A program made the position numbers and the translations under genes. Under the pieces are notes generated by a model. The model did no database searches. It was not told where the DNA came from and was given only the letters and a program-made list of their open reading frames with translations. This document shows positions 17,188 through 26,416 of a DNA stretch of 64,000 nt, one piece after another; within the stretch, counting starts at the first letter, position 1, and every line of letters starts with the position of its first letter. Source of the DNA: CAYLPT01 sp964385645 (GTDB taxonomy: Bacteria; Armatimonadota; Hebobacteria; Hebobacterales; Hebobacteraceae); assembly GCA_964385645.1 (NCBI GenBank), contig CAYLPT010000188.1, positions 1 to 64,000 on the forward strand. Direction: 5' to 3'.

Positions 17188-18633
17188 ATGCGACACCATG
17201 CCCTTTCGCGCGAGCCGTCAGGAAGGCAAACGGTGCTGGAAGCGTCTGCTATCCTCGCCGCAGCGCTGATCTTCGGTCTGGCGACGAGCGCTCCCAGCCC
17301 CGCGTCTCGGGATGCCGCGGCGCCCGAGCTGGAGGTCGTGATAGAGCTGGAGGAGGATGTCTACTCGTGCGGCCCTCCGGAGAACGGCGCGGGCCCGATG
17401 TGGGCCTATGGGTCGAGCTGCATAGCGCGGGTCGGCGATGACGTGTTCATCAGCGGCCTGGAGTTGCTGCCTGACGCGCCCCCTCTGAACAACGTGCGCG
17501 GTATCCTGTTCCACCGCAAGGAGCACGGTTGGGAGCTAGCGGCAAGGGCCCCCGGCCGTACCCGCGAGCCGTGCCCAATCGTCGGTCTTGCGGATGGGAC
17601 GGTGCTGCTCTCCTGCAACCCGACTCTGACCGGTCCGCAGGCGAGGGGAGGCCCCGCGCGGCCGGAGATCCTTGCGTTCAGCGCCTCCAACCCGGCCGCT
17701 CCAGCGCGGACGCTCCGGCCGGTGTGGGACGGCGAGCCGGCCTTCACCGAGCACTCCTACCGGAGCTTCGCGGCCGATGGGCCGAACCGGGAGCTGATCC
17801 TTTTCCAGAACATCGGCCACACCCATGCCGAGTGGAGCTTCCGCGACCACACCGGCGCGTGGTCAGCCCAGGGCCGCCTGATCTGGCCCTGGGGGGCGGA
17901 CTACCCGGAACCCCAGCCCATCCGCCTCTGCTATGCCACCGTCGGGCTGAAGGACCGTCGCGTCTACTTCAGCGCGGTGAGCGACATCGTCGAGCCCTAC
18001 CCGGAGTGGCGGCAGTACAAGCTGGAGCTCACTGGCCGGGACTGGGACTACGATTTCCGCCGGCTCTTCTTCACCTGGAGCGATGACATCACCACCGGCG
18101 AGTTCCACGACTGGATAGAGGTTTCCAGTCGAGACCACACGGCCGGCCACATCTTCCCCCTCGACCTATGGGTTGGGCCGGACGGCGCCGTGCATCTCCT
18201 GTGGAGCGAGAGAGCCTTGGACGAGCGCCTGCGCGAGCGCTTCTTCCCGGAGGAAGAGCGCTATCAGGCGCTCATGTACGCCGTGGTCCGCGGCGGCGCA
18301 GTGGTGGAGAAGCGCCCCCTGGTGCAGGCCAGCGAGGCCTCCCCTGCCGAGATGCCGAGCACGCGTGGGGCGCGCTTCCACGTGACGCCCGGGGGACGCC
18401 TGTTCGTCTTCTACTGCGTCTGGACCGAGGCCGGGCCCCGGAACCGCCTGCTGGAGCTGCTCCCCAACCGGGGCCAGCGCGGGCCGGTCGAAGTGCCCCT
18501 GGCCCACCCGCTCACGGATTTCTACACGGCCACCTGGCGCAACGGATCGCCCCCGTCAGAGGTGCTAGACCTGTACGGCACTCGGGCAGGGGCGGGCGAT
18601 GTGTACAGCTACGCCCGCGTGCGAATCCGCTAG
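17188..18633 (+). CDS. Secreted BNR/propeller-like protein of unknown function
   Basis: The 481-residue protein has a signal peptide (VLEASAILAAALIFGLA) and then repeated beta-rich blocks with D-G-x-x-H/L motifs, for example VGLADGTVLLS, AADGPNRELILF, VGPDGAVHLLWSE and TPGGRLFVFY. This spacing resembles a sialidase or BNR-type six-bladed propeller. No Asp-box of the strict S-x-D-x-G-x-T-W type is seen, so the family is uncertain. The start is either ATG 17188 or GTG 17233, which has a closer AGGAAGG site but would leave a signal with no basic residue. It precedes the GH2-like gene by 50 bases and probably forms a unit with it. Confidence 0.6.
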   Translation: MRHHALSREPSGRQTVLEASAILAAALIFGLATSAPSPASRDAAAPELEVVIELEEDVYSCGPPENGAGPMWAYGSSCIARVGDDVFISGLELLPDAPPLNNVRGILFHRKEHGWELAARAPGRTREPCPIVGLADGTVLLSCNPTLTGPQARGGPARPEILAFSASNPAAPARTLRPVWDGEPAFTEHSYRSFAADGPNRELILFQNIGHTHAEWSFRDHTGAWSAQGRLIWPWGADYPEPQPIRLCYATVGLKDRRVYFSAVSDIVEPYPEWRQYKLELTGRDWDYDFRRLFFTWSDDITTGEFHDWIEVSSRDHTAGHIFPLDLWVGPDGAVHLLWSERALDERLRERFFPEEERYQALMYAVVRGGAVVEKRPLVQASEASPAEMPSTRGARFHVTPGGRLFVFYCVWTEAGPRNRLLELLPNRGQRGPVEVPLAHPLTDFYTATWRNGSPPSEVLDLYGTRAGAGDVYSYARVRIR

Positions 18634-18683
18634 CCCAGGAGGGGACTGCCCTGCCCGCTGCCGACGACACCACGCTGTGCACA

Positions 18684-20822
18684 ATGGCAACTGCGGCACT
18701 GCTGCTCGTCGTCACCTCTCTTGCCGTCGCCAGCGCGCCTTTCACCGGCCCCCGAAGCCAGATATGCCTGAATGGAGACTGGCTGCGCCATCAGGGTGGA
18801 GACGCCGTGCGCGCGCCCGAGGGCGAATGGGAGACCGTACGGGTTCCTGAGGACCCGGCGAGCGCGGCCACCGGGTCGGCGTGGTTCAGGCTGGACTTCC
18901 GGATTCCCGAGGAGATGAGCGGGGAGGGACAGCGCCTGCTGCTGCGCTTCGTGCGCGTGCGCCACTACGCGAGGGTGTTCGTGAACGGCGTCCTGTGCGG
19001 CGAGAACTGGGGGCAGAGAGCGCCCTTCGAGGTGGATGTGACCAGCGCCGCGCGGCCCGGGCTGCCCAACCGCGTCGAGGTATGGGTCCATTGCGCCAGC
19101 GCGGAGCACGTGATGCCAGGCCGCACCGTGACTGACCAGCAGGCGCGCCACCGGCTGGCGCCGTTGATCGGCTATCGGGAGCAGGCCACGATAGCCGAGG
19201 ATGTGTACCTGATCGCCCGGCCCGACCTCCACATCTCTGACGTGTTGGTCATGCCCTCAGTGCGCGAGAAGAGCCTCCGGGTCCGGCTGACCGTCGCGAA
19301 CGATTCGGCGCGTCCCCGCGAGATGACGGTAGCCAACCGGGTCTATCTCGGCGCGCGCGAGGCGCTCGTGTTGCCGAGCCACGCGCTCGCTCTGGAGGCA
19401 GGCGCGTCGGCTGTGGTGACCATATCCGCCCCCTGGCCCGACGCTCAGCTCTGGGGCTACCCGCCCTACGGCGAGCCGGTCCTCTACCACGCGGAGACGC
19501 GCCTGCTGGGGACGGACGGCGACGAGGTGGATCGCCTCGTCACCCGCTTCGGGTTCAGGGAGATCTGGACCGAGGGCGATCGCATCCTGCTCAATGGCAG
19601 AGAGCTCCGCCTCATGGGATACTGGGGGCCGGAGGCCTCGGGGCCCAGCGCCTGGCGCCTGCGCATGGCAGCCGTGCGGTCGGCCGGCTGCAACACAATC
19701 CACAGCCACGCCGAGCAGAAGGACCCTGCCTTCTACGAGCTCGCCGACGAGCTGGGCCTGTTGGTCTGGGACGCCAACTACTGCGGCGGCCCCCTGGGCA
19801 GCACTGAGTCCGAGCACATGAGCCAGGACTCATTCCCGGAGGTGGTGGCCGAGCTCGCGCGCCAGTACCCGCTGTGGGCGAGGGCGGTGGCGAATCACCC
19901 CAGTGTCGTCGTGGTGATGGCGGCCTGCCTCCTCAACCAGGCCGACACCGACCGGCTGGCGGCCCTCTTCCACCAGATGGACTCTACCAGGCTGATCCAG
20001 CGCGCAGGAGCGGCTACGCCGCCCCTGCAAGTCGCCGCCTACTCGTCGCACTTCCAGATGGACGGCCCGGACCCCCTGGCCGACATCAAGTCATCGCACG
20101 AGCAGGCGCGGACCCTGCGGAGGTGGCAGGGCGCCAGCGTCCCCCTGGTCAACCAGGAGGTCTGGTATCGCTGGGACTGGAGCCGTCCGGAGAGCACGCC
20201 AACACCGGAGGACTTCGCCCGCGCGACCAGGCGGGCCATCGAGTTCTTCGGCGACGAGGGCGTGTCCGGCTTCATCCTCTATGGACAGCAGGCCTTCGAG
20301 GATCAGCCCTTGCTCGACGGGCCGATCTCCTGGCCCAGCCGCTCGGGGACAGGGCAACACGCGCAGAACACCGTCACCGGCGGCCTAGCCTGGGGACCGA
20401 GGGAGTTCGTCAACCTCCACGACCCGGGGCGCCCGGCGGTCACGCCGCGCCCTGTTGCGGCGGCGATGCGGGAGGCCAGCCGGCGCTACCTCGGTCACGA
20501 AGTGCCCCCCGTCACACTCACCCGTCCCGAGGTCATAGTCACTGTCACCTCGGGGGGCGAGCCCGTGGCGGACGCCTACGTGCTCGCGGTGCTGCTCGAG
20601 GGGGCCCCGGTTCCACCTGCTGCTGTGCGCACCGACCGTGACGGCCGCGCATGGTTCTCCCTTCGGGAGCCAGGGCGCTATCGCTTCCTGTGCCGCGGCG
20701 GCCGCGACTGGCAGTCAGTCGAGCTGGAGGCGCCACTGCAGCCGCTGGACCTCAGCAACGGCGGCCTGGGGCCAATCCTGCGCGTCAGCCTGCCATTGGC
20801 GGACGGGGATGGGGATCCATGA
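18684..20822 (+). CDS. Secreted GH2-like protein lacking the usual acid/base Glu
   Basis: The 712-residue protein has a short signal (MATAALLLVVTSLAVASA). A jelly-roll sugar-binding domain follows (about 30-190, with YARVFVNGVLCGEN and FEVDVTSAARPG), then an immunoglobulin-like domain, a TIM barrel starting near residue 300 (ILLNGRELRLMGYW, HSHAEQKDPAFYELADELGLLVWDAN) and a C-terminal beta domain. This is the GH2 order. The barrel has NHPSVVVVMAACLLNQ where GH2 enzymes have NHPSV...NE, so the acid/base Glu is not visible; a Glu in VNQEVWYRW could be the nucleophile. It may be a binding protein or use altered catalysis. No clear ribosome site precedes ATG 18684. Confidence 0.7.
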   Translation: MATAALLLVVTSLAVASAPFTGPRSQICLNGDWLRHQGGDAVRAPEGEWETVRVPEDPASAATGSAWFRLDFRIPEEMSGEGQRLLLRFVRVRHYARVFVNGVLCGENWGQRAPFEVDVTSAARPGLPNRVEVWVHCASAEHVMPGRTVTDQQARHRLAPLIGYREQATIAEDVYLIARPDLHISDVLVMPSVREKSLRVRLTVANDSARPREMTVANRVYLGAREALVLPSHALALEAGASAVVTISAPWPDAQLWGYPPYGEPVLYHAETRLLGTDGDEVDRLVTRFGFREIWTEGDRILLNGRELRLMGYWGPEASGPSAWRLRMAAVRSAGCNTIHSHAEQKDPAFYELADELGLLVWDANYCGGPLGSTESEHMSQDSFPEVVAELARQYPLWARAVANHPSVVVVMAACLLNQADTDRLAALFHQMDSTRLIQRAGAATPPLQVAAYSSHFQMDGPDPLADIKSSHEQARTLRRWQGASVPLVNQEVWYRWDWSRPESTPTPEDFARATRRAIEFFGDEGVSGFILYGQQAFEDQPLLDGPISWPSRSGTGQHAQNTVTGGLAWGPREFVNLHDPGRPAVTPRPVAAAMREASRRYLGHEVPPVTLTRPEVIVTVTSGGEPVADAYVLAVLLEGAPVPPAAVRTDRDGRAWFSLREPGRYRFLCRGGRDWQSVELEAPLQPLDLSNGGLGPILRVSLPLADGDGDP

Positions 20823-20886
20823 GCCATCCTGGCCCACGGGCCACGGACCGCCGAACCGGAGTTGGCCGCACAGGGAGGGGCAGACG

Positions 20887-20988
20887 TCACACAAGATTGC
20901 CGGGGCGTCCACACCTCTGCAACAACTGGCCCGCATACTCCTTACGGTAGACCACCAACAGCTCGATCAGGGTGAACCCGTTCCGACC
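20887..20988 (-). pseudogene. Broken prepilin N-terminus (right copy, inverted)
   Basis: On the minus strand the frame reads GRNGFTLIELLVV and then YRKEYAGQLLQRCG before a stop, so the prepilin helix is cut after nine or so residues. No in-frame start with a ribosome site is close. It mirrors the fragment at 16929-17027 across the two secreted-protein genes. The 317-bp stretch 20823-21139 holds this fragment, the adjacent hairpin and nothing else I recognise. Confidence 0.5.
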
Positions 20989-21016
20989 GCCCGGCGTCGC
21001 CGGGCGGTCCACCCTT
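20985..21016 (+). terminator. Probable rho-independent terminator
   Basis: A perfect 10-bp GC-rich stem (GACCGCCCGG / CCGGGCGGTC) with a 5-base loop is followed by CACCCTTTTCT. The T run is only four long, so termination may be partial. It lies about 160 bases after the GH2-like gene in the same direction and before the GTG start at 21140. Confidence 0.45.
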
Positions 21017-21139
21017 TTCTGGGCCCGATTGGAGGCAGGAGGGCCCCCCCCGTCCCTCGAAGAGGCCTGCCACACCCGCGCCCGGGCGCCTCGCCGGCCC
21101 GGCCAGCGCGACGGGACCAATGCAGCAGGGAGGTAGGCC

Positions 21140-22105
21140 GTGAACCGACGGTTCGCAGGACTGCTGGCGTCCGTGGTGGTGCTGTGCTCGGCCGTCGCCG
21201 CCGGCGCCGCGCCGCAGGCGGTGGTGCTCGAGCTCAAGGGACAGCCTGGGGACGCCGCCAAATACGCGACCCAGTTCAGCGCGGCGATGGACATGACGTT
21301 CACCGACCCCGCGACGGGCCGGCTCGCGTTCTCACTGAGCCCGCGCCTGGGCGGCACGGCGGTGACCATCGAGCGCGTCGTTGAAGTCACGGAGGAGGGG
21401 GCCCTGGTCGTCGGCGGGCAGGTCGAGTCCTTCGACTTCAGCTTCGAGTTCGCGGACCTGCGGGGTCAGCTCGCCCTCCAGGGCCCAGACGGCGGCCCGC
21501 CGCAGCTCATCAGGCTGCCGATGCTGCCCATATACTCGGTGGTGTCGCCGCAGGGCAAGCCGCTCGCCATCAGAGGACTGGAGCACCTTCCCATCCCTCC
21601 GATCAAGGTCCCCGGCGGCCCCGGGCTAGACCTCCGCGGCATGATCCAGGGCATGATCGAGCGCTTCTCCCAGCCTCTCTTCCCCGACCGGCCGGTGTCG
21701 GTGGGCGATACCTGGGAGTGGGAGATGGTCGTGGACGTTGCCCAGATGCTCGAACAGATGGGCATGCCCATGCCGGAGGAGGCGAGGCAGGCCATGGCGC
21801 TCGCTCGCATCCCGCTGAAGAACACCTCCCGGCTGGTGCGCTTCGAGCAGGTCGGCGGCGTCGAGTGCGCGGTGATCGAGGCCGAGTGCCCCTGGGAGCT
21901 CACCATGCAGCCGGGTGTGGTCGGCGATGAGCCCATCACCATGAGCCAGTCGGGCGCCACTCTGGTCCGCACCTGGTTCGACTACCAGGCGGGCCGCAAG
22001 GTGAGGGAGCAGTTCGAGTACACGTTCGCCATGCGCATGGGCACCGCGCAGGTGACGCCGATGCGCATGGAGATGCAGATCGCCGCGGACTCGCAGCTCA
22101 GGTGA
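21140..22105 (+). CDS. Secreted protein, DUF6263-like, function unknown
   Basis: The 321-residue protein has a signal peptide (LLASVVVLCSAVAAGAA) and a soluble beta-rich body. Two similar halves can be seen: GDAAKYATQFSAAMDMTF with later VEVTEEGALVVGGQ, and VSVGDTWEWEMVVD with VGGVECAVIEAECPWEL. This is like DUF6263-type periplasmic proteins, but the match is by pattern only. A GGGAGG site at 21128-21133 serves the GTG start. Its end overlaps the tail of the convergent GT2-ChbG gene by 8 bp. Confidence 0.55.
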   Translation: MNRRFAGLLASVVVLCSAVAAGAAPQAVVLELKGQPGDAAKYATQFSAAMDMTFTDPATGRLAFSLSPRLGGTAVTIERVVEVTEEGALVVGGQVESFDFSFEFADLRGQLALQGPDGGPPQLIRLPMLPIYSVVSPQGKPLAIRGLEHLPIPPIKVPGGPGLDLRGMIQGMIERFSQPLFPDRPVSVGDTWEWEMVVDVAQMLEQMGMPMPEEARQAMALARIPLKNTSRLVRFEQVGGVECAVIEAECPWELTMQPGVVGDEPITMSQSGATLVRTWFDYQAGRKVREQFEYTFAMRMGTAQVTPMRMEMQIAADSQLR

Positions 22106-23675
22106 AGGATGCGGCGGCGGGCGGGGCCGGGCGCGCCGCCGGTCCCGCCCGGAGGCACTCCCGGTAGGTGGTGAGCTCGACGCCGGCCTGCCGCACGGCC
22201 TCGGCGACCTCCGCGCTCGTCAGCGCGGCCAGCTCCTGCTGCCACTGGTACGGCCAGGGCACCTCGCGCTCGATCCCGTCGCCGGCCCCCGGGTGACAGC
22301 AGAGTTCGGTAACGCCACCATCGAGCGCGAGCACGGCCCGCGCTAGGTCCTCCGTGCGCCAGCAGCCGGCCTCGTGGAAGCCGCGGAAGTCGTCGGGGAC
22401 CAGCAGGCCGCTGCGGCGGAGCGCGCCCCGCGCCTGTCGGCGGGCGAAGGCCAGCGCCGCGCCCTCGGCCCACCGCCGGGGTGGCCCGGACGCGGCCGGC
22501 CCCGGCAGGCGCACCGCGCCAATGCCAGACTCCTTGGCCAGCCTCAGCACGACTGGCAGCACGCCGGGCAGGAGGTGAAGGTGCTGGTGGCTGTCCAGGT
22601 GGGATATCTCGAGCCCGGCGGCCTGCGCGCGCGCGACCTGCGCGCGCAGCTCGGCCCTCAGCTCGCTGCGTCGGACCGCGCCCCGGAGCCACCGGGCGAG
22701 GAAGCCCCGCCAGTCGGCCGGGAAGCGGCCGCTGCGGTCCACGAGGGAGGGCACCTCCGCGGGCGACAGCACAGGGCGGGTCTGGGTGAGGGCGAGGTGC
22801 ACCCCGATGTCGAGCCTGGGGTGGGCCCGTGCCAGCGCTGCGGCCTCCTCGAAGGCGGCCCCGGTGGGCAGGATGCTCGCGCTGGTCACGACGCCGCGGG
22901 CGAAGGACTCGATCACGCCCTGGTTGACGCCGCGGCACAGGCCGAAGTCGTCGGCATTGACGATGAGACGGGCGGGGCCGACGCGGCCGGCGCGGCGCCG
23001 CAGGCGGTAGGCGCGCATCTCCCCGAGCAGGCGCAGGACCACGCGGGCGCTCGCCGCGGTGGACACCCCGGCCACCCGGGGGTGGTAGTGCAGCCCGACC
23101 TCCATGATGCGCGCGCCCAGCCGCTGGGCCTCGAGCAGGAGCTCGGCGTCAATGAAGGAGCCCTCGCTTCGGAGCCGGATCCGCTCGAGCAGCGGCCGGC
23201 GGATGAGCTTGAAGGCGAAGTTCACGTCCCGCACGTGCAGGCCGAAGGTCCGGCGGATGATCTGATTGTAGGTCCACGACATCAGCTCGCGGCGGAGGCC
23301 CTCGGCGCGACCGATGCGATAGCCGATCAGCAGGTCCACCTCCAGGGGCATCGCGGCGAGCGCGGCGCGCGCCTCGGCGACGCCGACAGGGAAATCCGAG
23401 TCCATGTATAGAACTAGCGGCTTGGTCGCGTGGCGCAGGCCTGTGGTGATCGCCGCGCCGAGGCCTCGGTTTCGCCGGTGATGGAGGGCCCGGACCTCGG
23501 GGTGCTCGGCGGCAAGGCGGTCTATATAGGGGCCGCTGCCATCGGTGCTGCCGTCGTCCACCAGCAGCACCTCATAGTCGGTGACTAGCCCCTCGGCGAT
23601 GCGGCGCGTCTCGGGCAGCAGCCGGGGAAGATTCGCCATCTCGTTGTGGATTGGGTAGACGAACGACAGGCTCAT
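22098..23675 (-). CDS. GT2 glycosyltransferase fused to ChbG/HpnK deacetylase
   Basis: The 525-residue protein is a fusion. Residues 1 to about 210 are a family-2 glycosyltransferase (SFVYPIHNEMANL, YEVLLVDDGSTDGS, LYMDSDF as the DxD site, then a DPM-synthase-like GSFIDAELLL). Residues about 235-500 are a ChbG/HpnK (YdjC) deacetylase with LIVNADDFGLC, IGVHLALT, HLDSHQHLHLLP and ELCCHPGAGD, which hold the metal ligands and base. Such enzymes remove N-acetyl groups from sugars, for example chitobiose or hopanoid-linked sugars. The likely job is adding a sugar to a lipid carrier and deacetylating it. Its ATG at 23675 overlaps the start codon of the divergent GT39 gene. Confidence 0.85.
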   Translation of the reverse strand: MSLSFVYPIHNEMANLPRLLPETRRIAEGLVTDYEVLLVDDGSTDGSGPYIDRLAAEHPEVRALHHRRNRGLGAAITTGLRHATKPLVLYMDSDFPVGVAEARAALAAMPLEVDLLIGYRIGRAEGLRRELMSWTYNQIIRRTFGLHVRDVNFAFKLIRRPLLERIRLRSEGSFIDAELLLEAQRLGARIMEVGLHYHPRVAGVSTAASARVVLRLLGEMRAYRLRRRAGRVGPARLIVNADDFGLCRGVNQGVIESFARGVVTSASILPTGAAFEEAAALARAHPRLDIGVHLALTQTRPVLSPAEVPSLVDRSGRFPADWRGFLARWLRGAVRRSELRAELRAQVARAQAAGLEISHLDSHQHLHLLPGVLPVVLRLAKESGIGAVRLPGPAASGPPRRWAEGAALAFARRQARGALRRSGLLVPDDFRGFHEAGCWRTEDLARAVLALDGGVTELCCHPGAGDGIEREVPWPYQWQQELAALTSAEVAEAVRQAGVELTTYRECLRAGPAARPAPPAAASFT

Positions 23676-25335
23676 GGTGACAGGCGCGGGCCGATGCCGA
23701 TCCGGGGAGCGCGCTCCCGCGGCGCGGGTTGCGTTCCCTCTCGCTCTTGCCGCGATCTGCGGCGTGCTCTACTTCTGGCGACTCGGCCTGACCCCTCTGG
23801 ACGATTTCGACGAGGCCTATTACGCGGCCGGCGCGCGCGAGATGCTCGCCCGCGGGGACCTGGGCATCCCCTACTTCAACGGGCAGCCATTTCTGCTCAA
23901 GCCCATCCTCGTCTACTGGCTCATCGCGGCGGCCTTTCGGTTCCTGGGCGAGTCGGAGCTCGCAGCCCGACTCCCCTTCGCCTCCCTCGCCTTGCTGGTC
24001 GTCCTGCTCACCTACTGGTTCGGGGCGCGGACTCAGGGCCGCCGCGCCGGTCTGCTGGCCGGGTTCGCCCTCGGGCTCTCATACATGTGGGTGGACCTGG
24101 GCCGGGAGGCCATGACCGACATGCCCCTGGTCGGCGCGCTGACCGCGGCCGTGTTTCTGTTCTACCTCGCCGCCCGCGCCCCGGAGCCCGTCAGCGGCCG
24201 GCTCTATCTGGCCTGCTATCCGCTGCTGGGCGTCGCGGCCCTGGCCAAGGGGGTGGTGCCGATCGCGGTCGTCGCCGCGGGCGTGCTCGCCTGGCTCGCC
24301 GCGGCGAGGCGACTGCGGGCGGGGCTGCGCGAGGCGCGGCTGCTGCCCGGGCTGGCGCTGTTCGCCGCGGTAGCCGCGCCGTGGTTTGTCTACGCGGCGC
24401 TCCGGGAGCCGGAGTTCGTGCGCACCTTCTTCCTCCACGAGCACCTGGGCCACCTGCACGGCTCCCTCGCCCGCAACGAGCCCTGGTGGGGTCACCTCAA
24501 GAACCTGCTCGTCTACTTCTACCCCTGGGTCGCCTTCCTGCCGGCCGCGCTCGGCCACGCCTTCCGCCGGGATGAGAGGCTGGGCGCGCTGCGCTTCGCG
24601 GCCTGGTGGGCGATCGCGGTCGTGGTTGTCCTGTCCCTGGCCCGCGCCAAGCTCCCCCACTACCTCGCCATAGGCTTCCCGCCTCTGGCGCTGCTCGTGG
24701 GGGCGTGGCTGGACCGGTGGCTGGCCGGCAGCGACGGGGGCCGGCCGGCTGCCGTGGGCCTGGCGCTGCTGGCCCTGGTGGGAGCGGTCTTCGCGGGGGC
24801 GGCGGTGGGGGGCCCACTCCTGCTCGCCGCGGGCCGACTCCCCGGGGCGAGCCAGTGGCCGACCGGCTGGACGCCGGGGTGGGGCCCTGTCATCATGCTA
24901 GCCGCGCTGGCCGCCGGCTCCCTCACGGCCGCTGTTGGGGCTCGTCTCCGCAAGGGCGTCGTCGTGCCCGCGCTCGCGCTGAGCATGTTCGCCGCGGGCC
25001 TGGCGCACGTAGGCTGGTTCAGGCCCCGCATCGCGCAAATGCAGGCCCAGCCGAGGAAGGAGCTGGCGATGATCGCCGCCTCCGCGCTCCCGCCCGAGGA
25101 GCCGCTCGGCGTCTACTACGCAAAGCGTAAGGCCACCGTGTTCTACGCGCGCCGCCCCATCGTGGACCTCGGAGAGTGGGACGACCAGGAGCTGATCTCG
25201 TTCCTCTCCTCCCCTACCCCGGCCAGTGCGCTGACCCATGCGCGCTTCGTGCCGGTGGCCGAGGAGGCGCTGGGCGGCGTGGCCGTGAGGGCGCGCCGCG
25301 GCGACTACGTGCTGCTCTCAAACCAGCCCAGATGA
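23674..25335 (+). CDS. GT39/ArnT-like membrane glycosyltransferase
   Basis: The 553-residue protein has about twelve membrane helices and the GT-C fold of PMT/ArnT enzymes. The acidic loop after helix 1, PLDDFDEAYYAAGAREML, holds the catalytic Asp-Glu; LLKPILVYWL, a later HLGHLHG and RAKLPHYLAIGFPPLALL are further markers. It transfers a sugar from a polyprenyl phosphate to a surface acceptor such as lipid A, protein or wall polymer. The neighbouring GT2-ChbG fusion could make that lipid-linked, deacetylated sugar, as with aminoarabinose systems. The start ATG 23674 has no clear ribosome site, and the true start may lie a little downstream. Confidence 0.8.
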   Translation: MVTGAGRCRSGERAPAARVAFPLALAAICGVLYFWRLGLTPLDDFDEAYYAAGAREMLARGDLGIPYFNGQPFLLKPILVYWLIAAAFRFLGESELAARLPFASLALLVVLLTYWFGARTQGRRAGLLAGFALGLSYMWVDLGREAMTDMPLVGALTAAVFLFYLAARAPEPVSGRLYLACYPLLGVAALAKGVVPIAVVAAGVLAWLAAARRLRAGLREARLLPGLALFAAVAAPWFVYAALREPEFVRTFFLHEHLGHLHGSLARNEPWWGHLKNLLVYFYPWVAFLPAALGHAFRRDERLGALRFAAWWAIAVVVVLSLARAKLPHYLAIGFPPLALLVGAWLDRWLAGSDGGRPAAVGLALLALVGAVFAGAAVGGPLLLAAGRLPGASQWPTGWTPGWGPVIMLAALAAGSLTAAVGARLRKGVVVPALALSMFAAGLAHVGWFRPRIAQMQAQPRKELAMIAASALPPEEPLGVYYAKRKATVFYARRPIVDLGEWDDQELISFLSSPTPASALTHARFVPVAEEALGGVAVRARRGDYVLLSNQPR

Positions 25336-25345
25336 GCGAGCGCGG

Positions 25346-26416
25346 TCATTGCAGCGGCGGGAAACCGCAGGCGCTCGACCAGTCCTCCCCCTCGGGGGTC
25401 GTAGTGGGACCCCAGGGCCAGAGCCCCTCGAACTTGCCGTAGACGACGCCGCCCTGAAAGTCGGGCCTGGCCCACTTCGGGCCATGGGCGATGATATGCT
25501 CGGCGTGGAACCAGCGTGCGCGGCCGTCGAGGAAGCCGAGGTTGGACCCGCCCAGGTGGCGGGCGTAGCGCTGGCGCAGCCGAGGATCGGTGAGGAACTC
25601 GGGGGTAGGGCCGCAGTCGCGGGTCCAGGGGCACTCCTCCCAGTCGGCCGGGAAGCAGGCCGCGCACTCGAGGTGACACAGGTCGGGGTAGGCCACGAGG
25701 CCGTAGCTGGCATCGTCGGTCTGCGCGCCGCCGTCCGCGCAGATGACGAACCAGGAGGGGTCCTCGACTTGCGATAGCCTCAGCCCGGGGTGCCAGGTGG
25801 TGGCTATGGACTGCCGAAAGGCGCCCTCCCGCGGCTTGCGGCCGAAGCCGGGGACGGCAAGGCTGCCCTGTGCGATGGAGTCGGTGATGACCCCGCCCCA
25901 GCCAGAGGGGAAGCCGAGGAAGCAAGGCCCGGCTATCCAGGTGTGCTGGCCCCAGAGTCCCTCGGTGCGCTGGCAGTAGGCGAGCCAGTCGGGGTCGGGG
26001 ATGATCCAGCGGGCGCCGGACTCGACCCGCGCGCTGGGGCAGCGCCAGACCTCCCGGCTGCGCACATAGGGGTCGAGGATGACCGCCCACCGCAGATACG
26101 GGTTTGCCTGCCTGGCCCGGGGGCAGTGGTCGAGGATCTCCTGGTTCCACTCACCTCCGCCGGGCGCGCCGTCGAAGTAATCGAGGGCCTCGCGGCGGTG
26201 CTCATCTGGGGGGAGCGTATCATCGTTGTCGGCGAGGTAGAGCTGAATGGCGAGGGCGACGTGCCGGACGTTGGAGAGACACACGGCCCTCCGCGCCGCC
26301 TCCCGGGCGCGGGCGAACACGGGGAAGACCATCGCCGCGAGGAGGCCGATGATCGCGATGACCACCAGCAGCTCGATGAGCGTGAAGCCTCTCGCTGTGC
26401 GTCCTGTCGCGCGCAC
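25346..26416 (-). CDS. DUF1559-type prepilin-like protein
   Basis: The 356-residue protein has a short basic leader ending in ARG, then FTLIELLVVIAIIGLL and FPVFARAREAARR, the type IV prepilin (class III) cleavage site and helix. After the helix come CLSNVRHVALAIQLYLADN and near the C-terminus HLGGSNLGFLDGRARWF, the H-x9-DG motif of DUF1559 proteins. These pseudopilin-like proteins are abundant in Armatimonadota and Planctomycetes; their role is largely unknown. A GTG start at 26416 is inferred from the leader length. It is convergent with the GT39 gene (10 bp gap). Confidence 0.85.
   Translation of the reverse strand: MRATGRTARGFTLIELLVVIAIIGLLAAMVFPVFARAREAARRAVCLSNVRHVALAIQLYLADNDDTLPPDEHRREALDYFDGAPGGGEWNQEILDHCPRARQANPYLRWAVILDPYVRSREVWRCPSARVESGARWIIPDPDWLAYCQRTEGLWGQHTWIAGPCFLGFPSGWGGVITDSIAQGSLAVPGFGRKPREGAFRQSIATTWHPGLRLSQVEDPSWFVICADGGAQTDDASYGLVAYPDLCHLECAACFPADWEECPWTRDCGPTPEFLTDPRLRQRYARHLGGSNLGFLDGRARWFHAEHIIAHGPKWARPDFQGGVVYGKFEGLWPWGPTTTPEGEDWSSACGFPPLQ

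Noticed and set aside
16968..17441. 157-codon frame carrying the left prepilin fragment
   Set aside because: After the prepilin-like stretch it is low-complexity shadow of the secreted propeller-like gene, so only the fragment was kept as a remnant.
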